Origin: CAZXYF01 sp964644705
GTDB lineage: Bacteria; Planctomycetota; Brocadiia; SM23-32
NCBI GenBank assembly: GCA_964644705.1
Contig: CAZXYF010000110.1
Location: 1 to 10,432, forward strand
DNA: 10,432 bases
Reading direction: 5' to 3'
How positions within the stretch are numbered: position 1 is the stretch's first letter; the number at the start of each line of letters is the position of its first letter. Made by a program: the position numbers and the translations under genes. The notes under the pieces were generated by a model, which worked only from the letters and a program-made list of their open reading frames with translations, made no database searches and was not told where the DNA came from. Of this stretch, positions 5,447-10,432 are shown one piece after another.

Positions 5447-7004
5447 GTTCTTCCTCCTTCGCTGGAGAATCAGAGTCGTCGAAAATCTCTTCAAGATGTT
5501 CACGGGCCGAACCGTAGAAAATGCTTTCGGCCGAGCTTATGGCTCGATAGCGGCGGATTGATGGAAAAGGAGCCGATTGGATGGCATCTTTGAGCTGCTC
5601 TTCCGCCCAGTTAAACAGGTTCCGTTTCCAGTCCCTTTCGGCCTCCTCGGGGGTTTGATCCACCGAGCCCCAGAGTTCCGGGAAAAAGGCGTCGTCCACC
5701 GCCGCGTCGAAGGCGTTCGTCCACGGCGCCACCTGCTCGCTATCGACCTGTTCGTTGGTACCGCCACTGAGCAGTGACCGCAGTGCGGGATAGAGGACGT
5801 TGCTCTGAACGGTTGCCGCCATTTCTACGCGTTGCTGCGCTCGTTCCGCCAGATTCTGTTTCCGATGGCCACGTCGAAGGATACGCGCGACGCGTGGCGG
5901 GATGGGAACGACGCGGTGGTGAAATCCTTTCGTTTTCCCCTGTCCGCGCACCAGTGAGGTGGCCAGCAGGTATCCGCCGTTCTCATCGAATCCATCGGGA
6001 GTCAGAGCAGCCGACTGTTCGTAATCTTTCCCCAGAGTTATATCCTTGAGCAGCTCATAGGAAAATCCGTTTTCTCCCACGGTCAGAGCCTTCCCGTCGC
6101 TTTTATCAATGGGAGTCCATGGATCGCCCGTGATGCCACTCAAATCATCGGATGCCTCGATGCGGGTACCTTTCGTGTTTGCACGATAGCATCTGAATCC
6201 ATCGTCATTCTCGGTGAACCGAATACGACGGCAGACTTCAATGAACAACGGATCGCATTCACGCAGTGGGATGCCGCTTTGCTTTCCGCCGTCCCACGGG
6301 GACAACCAGAGCAGCGCCCGGCCATTCGGACTGTAATCATGGGCCTGACTCAGTTGATCGCGGGCATGAACCAATATACTCAGATCACGCTGGAAACGGG
6401 TGGACCAGTCCAGTTCCGGCGTCATGGCCACCATGGGCCGGTTTCCAAACCCACCATTCATGCGAACGATTCCGTAATTGCCGCGTCCCAGGAATCCTTC
6501 CATGGTCTGGAGGGTTATCAGCGCGTACATCCAGTGCTCGAGGTCCGGGTGGATCATCCGGTGCATTTTCAAATCGTGATTCCGCGACGTGATCAACATG
6601 TCCAATTCATCCGGCGTGGGGATGTCCGGCTTGTAATTGGCATCGTCCAGAGACCCCTCCGGCACCGGTGGCTGCATGAACGCCGGTTCGGAAACATCGG
6701 AAACAACCATCGACCACGGGGCGGTCTGGCCGTCCGTCAGATTCAACAGCCATTGTCTCCATGTGTCTGGATCCCTGGGAATGGTTTCCTCCCCGGCCCG
6801 GTCCATGGCAATGGCGCCGAGCTGTGTGAGGAAGGAGTGCCAGGGTTGGCGCTGATGTTTTTGCAGGGCTTCAAAAGCCACGATATCGCCCGTGGTCAGC
6901 CCGCTCAGCACCTGCGGCAGGGAGACCTTATCCGTCGGGCCTGATCGGTGCCGCACACTGATGAGCGGCTCGGACAGCAAAGAGTACGACCAATTATCGG
7001 TCAT
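5427..7004 (-). CDS. cas8e: Cascade large subunit Cas8e (Cse1/CasA)
   Basis: Cas8e recognises the PAM, helps open the target DNA and recruits Cas3. The product has 525 residues (E. coli 502). Features shared with Cse1 are the N-terminal SLLSEPLISVRH, the loop around AFMQPPVPEGS (108-118, aligning with the L1 segment HPFMQTKG of E. coli), MNGGFGNRP (182-190, matching the glycine-rich GGGF element), RALLWLSPWDGG, and a helical C-terminal bundle. The CxxC zinc pair of E. coli Cse1 is not seen. I prefer the start at 7004, with GGAG about 9 bases upstream. A second ATG at 7022 would add six residues but has no ribosome site. It follows cas3 by 60 bases and overlaps cse2. Identity is weaker than for the other subunits but is well supported by position. 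Confidence 0.93.
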   Translation of the reverse strand: MTDNWSYSLLSEPLISVRHRSGPTDKVSLPQVLSGLTTGDIVAFEALQKHQRQPWHSFLTQLGAIAMDRAGEETIPRDPDTWRQWLLNLTDGQTAPWSMVVSDVSEPAFMQPPVPEGSLDDANYKPDIPTPDELDMLITSRNHDLKMHRMIHPDLEHWMYALITLQTMEGFLGRGNYGIVRMNGGFGNRPMVAMTPELDWSTRFQRDLSILVHARDQLSQAHDYSPNGRALLWLSPWDGGKQSGIPLRECDPLFIEVCRRIRFTENDDGFRCYRANTKGTRIEASDDLSGITGDPWTPIDKSDGKALTVGENGFSYELLKDITLGKDYEQSAALTPDGFDENGGYLLATSLVRGQGKTKGFHHRVVPIPPRVARILRRGHRKQNLAERAQQRVEMAATVQSNVLYPALRSLLSGGTNEQVDSEQVAPWTNAFDAAVDDAFFPELWGSVDQTPEEAERDWKRNLFNWAEEQLKDAIQSAPFPSIRRYRAISSAESIFYGSAREHLEEIFDDSDSPAKEEEHEPIAS

Positions 7005-7064
7005 AGGACATTTCTCCGTCATTGACGTAAAAACGAATTACAAAAAATCTGGTTCCATGCATGC

Positions 7065-9716
7065 TCACGATTCCAGCGTACGGAGTCCCAGTCGATCATA
7101 GACAAATTGCGTTCCCGCAAACTCAAAACGGATTTGACCATCGTCGGCCACGACATTCTCGGGAGTTTCATCCTCGTATTCGTCCGGCAGAGAGTACTCC
7201 GGCACGGTAAGGACTTCAACTCTCTGACCGTAGGGTCCGGCGACGGGTGGGTCGAATTCCACCCGGCGATCATCCGTGCCCAGCCGCGTTTTGATGCGGT
7301 CGTCCAGATCGCGGGGAAACAGGGAGGCCGGCTCGCCGAAATCAACGTCGCGCCTTATGGTCACCACACCGGCATGGGCGTGTTCGGCTCCGCGTGTTCC
7401 CAGCACCTGTTTTTGATGCTGCAACCAGGGTTCGCCGGCGTTTTCGGCGATCTCATGCAGGACGTCCGGATGTGTGCCCCGTTCAACGAGCTCGCGATTC
7501 ATTCCGGGTATGGTCCACAGGTCGTGTTCTTCCACAAGACGGCAGGCGGCTTCCAGCATCCGCAGATCCGGATACACCGTCCCCAAACCGTTCGGGCCGA
7601 AAGCTTTTCCATTCTCGCTGATGCAACCGCCCAGATCGCGGTCCTCGGGAACTACAACGGTCAGACGTGGCGTCTCAAATCCGACTGGTCTGGAATTGGC
7701 GGGTCGTTCTTGGGGATGACGGTGGAGTCGTCCGACCCGCTGCAACATGACGTCGATGGGACAGAGGTCGCTGATCATGTAATCGGCGTCGAGATCCAGG
7801 CTCTGTTGCACGGTCTGGGTAGCTATCGCCACGACGCCGTCCCGCTGGGATTCTTTTCCGAAATCACGTTCTATCGCCCGGTCGAGCAGATCTCGGTCGG
7901 ATGGCGCATAGCGAGCATGGTGGGGAGTCGGGACGTCAGCGGCTGCGAACAGGCAGGAAACGTCCTTCCCGGCAATGTCTTCCATCGCCTGTTGGGTTTG
8001 GACGCAGGCGGGAACCGTGTTGCGAATCACCAGCACCCGGGCGCCCCGACGAGCAGCGGCATGGGCCAGCCGGGCGACTTCCTGCGGTCGTTCGGACACG
8101 GGTTCACTTTCAACTTTGATTTTTTTCGGTTCCGCCACCGATGATGCATGCAGGTCCTGTTGCCGCGTTCGCTCGGCATCAACCTGTGTTACCAGCGGAT
8201 AGGAGCGTTCGAGCGCATCATCAATCTCCTCGACGTCCGAACGCGGACCGCGCAGAAAACGTCGTCGGGCGGAGCTTCCCAGTGTCGCCGACATGAGCAT
8301 GGCGTGTCCGCCCGCCTCCAGATGATAATCCAGAACCGTCTCCAGCAGCCGATCCATATAAGTGTCGGAGGCATGCACCTCGTCCACAACCAGAAAATGA
8401 CGCAGGAGCGACGAGGCGCGCAGGTGGGCGTGTTTGACCTGCAGGGCGGAGAGCAGAACCTGATCCACCGTGCCGACCGCCACCGTTCCGGCGAGGTACC
8501 GTTTCGGGCTTTCAGCCGCCCATCCCCGAGCATGCCACCGCCAGGAATCATCATCGTCCCACAGCACACGGAACGGCGCCAGGCGCTGGCCCTGTTCCCG
8601 GTCAACGCTCAGATAGCCCGGCACGGCCAGGACGACCGGGGGTCTCTGTTTCTGGTCGGGGAAGGCCTGTTCCATGGCATCAATGACGCGTCCGTGCAGC
8701 TGGGTCGCGGCGGTGCGGGTGGGCAGGGCGAAATACATGCCGTCCACGAGGCCGTCATGAAACAACTCGGCGAAACGAAGCAGAGCCGCCTCCGTTTTGC
8801 CCGATCCCGTATCGGATTCCATGATGCTGAGGCTGCCCTCTGAATAATTCTCGAGATCTCCGCACGCGTTTTGAACGGGCCGCGGGGAATATTCGGCGGG
8901 GGCAATCGTGGAAAATTCCGGTGACCCCTGTTGCTGCAGGATTCGGCGGATGCCCGAAGGATCCAGCCCCAGTTGCGTCACCGCGTCCTCAGCGCGTCTC
9001 ACGGCCCGGGGAAAATAACCATCAACGTTATCAGCATACGGAAAGAACTCCTCATCCGAGGCAATCCAGTCAGCGAGTGTGAGAATGCCGTTGAAGGCAT
9101 GTTGGAACTCGGGACAACCGCTGAAGGGATTGATGTTGTTCTCAAACGCACCGGGAAACCATTCCTCCGTGCGCTGGCGCAGATCCGCGATCCCCCGGAT
9201 GGGATCGCGATCATTCCGTGGTTTCCATCTGCTTGATTTAAAACTGTAATCGGGCGCCACAGGCCGTCCGTGATGACCAAAAACCATCAACAGAAAAGCC
9301 TGAAGCTGTTTTTCCCTTTCTCCCGTTTCAAACCAATCAGCCAGGGCAAACACATCAAGAGCATCCAGGATTGCGTCCGCCATTTCATCGTAGGAATTAA
9401 CGGCGTTGACGATTTCTCCCACGTGCCCAACAAAGGGCCCACCCGGGGAGCCAGCACGTTCCTGAAATCCGTGATTGAATTTCCCAGCATCGTGCAGCGC
9501 GGACAGAACGCACAATCGGTCCACGTGTTCATCCGTCAACTCTCGCTCCCCGTGGAGCTGTTGAAGCCGATCCCGCAGAATACTTTCGGAAAGCAGCACG
9601 TTCGTCACGGCCGCCACGTCCGCGCAGTGAGCATCCAGCGGATGCCAGCATTGCACCTCACCGGTTTCATCGTCCCGTTTCAGCTTTCCCCAGTAACCCG
9701 TCGGTTTTCCTTTCAT
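7065..9716 (-). CDS. cas3: CRISPR-associated helicase/nuclease Cas3 (HD-DExH)
   Basis: Cas3 is recruited by target-bound Cascade, nicks the displaced strand and degrades it while moving 3' to 5' with ATP. The 883-residue product is full length (E. coli 888). The N-terminal HD nuclease has H25 and H30 in WHPLDAHC, HDAGK (75-79), GHHGR (147-151) and D216 in LADWIASD. The helicase has Walker A in ESDTGSGKTE (300-309), DEVH (445-448), SAT (476-478), and TQTVQQSLDLDAD followed by QRVGRLHRH (659-667). YWGKLKRDD near the start matches other I-E Cas3 proteins and supports the ATG at 9716, though the nearest purine-rich site (AGGAAGG) is rather far upstream. It is the first gene of the operon. All catalytic motifs appear intact. 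Confidence 0.97.
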   Translation of the reverse strand: MKGKPTGYWGKLKRDDETGEVQCWHPLDAHCADVAAVTNVLLSESILRDRLQQLHGERELTDEHVDRLCVLSALHDAGKFNHGFQERAGSPGGPFVGHVGEIVNAVNSYDEMADAILDALDVFALADWFETGEREKQLQAFLLMVFGHHGRPVAPDYSFKSSRWKPRNDRDPIRGIADLRQRTEEWFPGAFENNINPFSGCPEFQHAFNGILTLADWIASDEEFFPYADNVDGYFPRAVRRAEDAVTQLGLDPSGIRRILQQQGSPEFSTIAPAEYSPRPVQNACGDLENYSEGSLSIMESDTGSGKTEAALLRFAELFHDGLVDGMYFALPTRTAATQLHGRVIDAMEQAFPDQKQRPPVVLAVPGYLSVDREQGQRLAPFRVLWDDDDSWRWHARGWAAESPKRYLAGTVAVGTVDQVLLSALQVKHAHLRASSLLRHFLVVDEVHASDTYMDRLLETVLDYHLEAGGHAMLMSATLGSSARRRFLRGPRSDVEEIDDALERSYPLVTQVDAERTRQQDLHASSVAEPKKIKVESEPVSERPQEVARLAHAAARRGARVLVIRNTVPACVQTQQAMEDIAGKDVSCLFAAADVPTPHHARYAPSDRDLLDRAIERDFGKESQRDGVVAIATQTVQQSLDLDADYMISDLCPIDVMLQRVGRLHRHPQERPANSRPVGFETPRLTVVVPEDRDLGGCISENGKAFGPNGLGTVYPDLRMLEAACRLVEEHDLWTIPGMNRELVERGTHPDVLHEIAENAGEPWLQHQKQVLGTRGAEHAHAGVVTIRRDVDFGEPASLFPRDLDDRIKTRLGTDDRRVEFDPPVAGPYGQRVEVLTVPEYSLPDEYEDETPENVVADDGQIRFEFAGTQFVYDRLGLRTLES

Positions 9717-9743
9717 CGTTTTCAGCTACCCTTCCTAAACAAA

Positions 9744-9797
9744 ATGTATGGTTTTACATCCCGCTTGCAGATTAGGTGAACGGATGATCGTATTCAA
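9744..9797 (-). promoter_or_regulatory. Candidate promoter region of the cas operon
   Basis: On the minus strand, TTGAAT (9792-9797), a 17-base spacing and TAATCT (9769-9774) give a partial sigma-70 match, about 55 bases before the cas3 start. Downstream lies a short inverted repeat ATGTA/TACAT with a 6-base spacer (9744-9759), which could be an operator but is short enough to be chance. This is the only sizeable gap upstream of cas3, so some promoter is expected in or near it. Confidence 0.3.
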
Positions 9798-10432
9798 ATG
9801 TCCTGCTTAAACCGCGCAGCACAATGCACAGATGCAGGGATACACCGCTGCGTTCTCGATCCCACATCGCCGAATCACTGCATCGCACCGGACAACATAA
9901 TGAGACAGCAAGCTGCACCGAACGATGCCTGATATCTCACGGACTTTATGAACACCGCTCATTTTCATGAGTACTAACTTAGTTGCAAGCACCATGCCAC
10001 GTGTGCAGCGTAAAAATGGAATGCAGCTGTACGGTCGGTTGAAGGGGTTTAAACAGGCCTGTGGTGCTATGTGGAAAGATGGGCGAGGAGTAACAATTCC
10101 CCCGGTGATGCTCAATTCTTGAGGGGAGGGTATCAGTATTTGACGGTCGGTGGAGGGGTGTATTCGGCGAGCCACGTCAGTTTTTTGACAACACCCGTGC
10201 CTTGCGCCGGGGATTGTTATTTTTCACCCTGCACGAAGGTTCCGACCTGTTTTTCCGTAAGGCTTCGGTGAACCACGTGCGTTTTATGATGCCCTACTTG
10301 CCGGGCTTGTCCCGGTAGGGGCGTACCTGTGCACTACAGCAGGCGTACCACGCAAAACGATAGGGCCTTCTGGCAGAGCGCTGGAGCCATCTTCGAGCTT
10401 CTTCGTCCATCGCCTTTGTCGGCCGGTTTCCG
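9798..10432. other. Right flank without a convincing gene
   Basis: I see no recognisable gene upstream of cas3. A minus-strand frame (9807-10175, 122 codons) is cysteine-rich and of no family I know. A 51-codon plus-strand frame (9967-10122, starting MSTNLVAST) reads plausibly as protein but lacks a ribosome site. A minus-strand frame open from the window edge ends at 10294 and includes MDEEARRWLQRSARRPYRF; it is basic, runs into a hairpin, and could be the end of a gene or a translated repeat. None is supported well enough to call. The base composition is less GC-rich than in the cas genes. Confidence 0.55.
10292..10320. repeat. Two-part hairpin in the right flank
   Basis: CCGGG (10301-10305) pairs with CCCGG (10311-10315) around CTTGT. 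The stem continues with CCCTA (10292-10296) and TAGGG (10316-10320) across a 4-base bulge. The minus-strand segment CAAGCCCGGC also occurs in hairpin A (1844-1853 on the plus strand), so the two may belong to one dispersed repeat family. A direct repeat GGCGTACC follows at 10320-10327 and 10342-10349. There is no T-run for termination. Confidence 0.5.

Noticed and set aside
7107..8144. Plus-strand frame of 345 codons opposite cas3
   Set aside because: It is antisense to the cas3 helicase region, has no recognisable domain, and reflects GC-rich codon bias.
9807..10175. Minus-strand 122-codon frame upstream of cas3
   Set aside because: Cysteine-rich composition, no known family, no ribosome site of note; treated as non-coding.

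Overview
The window carries a complete type I-E CRISPR-Cas locus of Cascade/Cas3 type. All eight cas genes lie on the minus strand, in the canonical order seen in Escherichia coli: cas3, cas8e (cse1), cse2, cas7e, cas5e, cas6e, cas1, cas2. A short CRISPR array follows. The DNA is moderately GC-rich, genes are preceded by GGAGG-type ribosome binding sites, and the system is bacterial. I cannot assign the host from this sequence. Hairpin-rich intergenic repeats fit a genome rich in REP-like elements, but they do not name a phylum.

Layout from right to left, which is the direction of transcription. Positions 9717-10432 hold no convincing gene, only the probable cas promoter region and one strong hairpin. 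cas3 (7065-9716) is followed 60 bases later by cas8e (5427-7004). cas8e overlaps cse2 (4901-5446) by 20 bases. A 67-base gap carrying a small hairpin around the ribosome binding site leads to cas7e (3565-4833). cas5e (2830-3561) follows after 3 bases, and cas6e (2073-2837) overlaps cas5e by 8 bases. The operon is then interrupted by a 562-base non-coding, hairpin-rich stretch (1511-2072). The adaptation genes cas1 (629-1510) and cas2 (301-657) follow and overlap by 29 bases. A 66-base leader (235-300) separates cas2 from the array (23-234).

The genes form one working pathway. Cas1-Cas2 insert new spacers at the leader end of the array. Cas6e cuts the array transcript at the repeat hairpin. 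Cas8e, Cse2, Cas7e, Cas5e and Cas6e form Cascade around the crRNA. Cas3 is recruited to degrade the target. The key motifs of Cas1 and Cas3 are intact, and every cas frame is open along its full length. The array is very small: four repeats and three spacers are visible, and the leader-distal repeat is mutated.

This is not a new system type. The parts worth a second look are structural. They are a perfect 10-base inverted repeat placed exactly at the leader-repeat junction, a hairpin between cas6e and cas1 whose stem matches the CRISPR repeat stem, the hairpin-filled break between effector and adaptation genes, and a variable pyrimidine at the last repeat position that hints at a PAM unlike the E. 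coli AAG.
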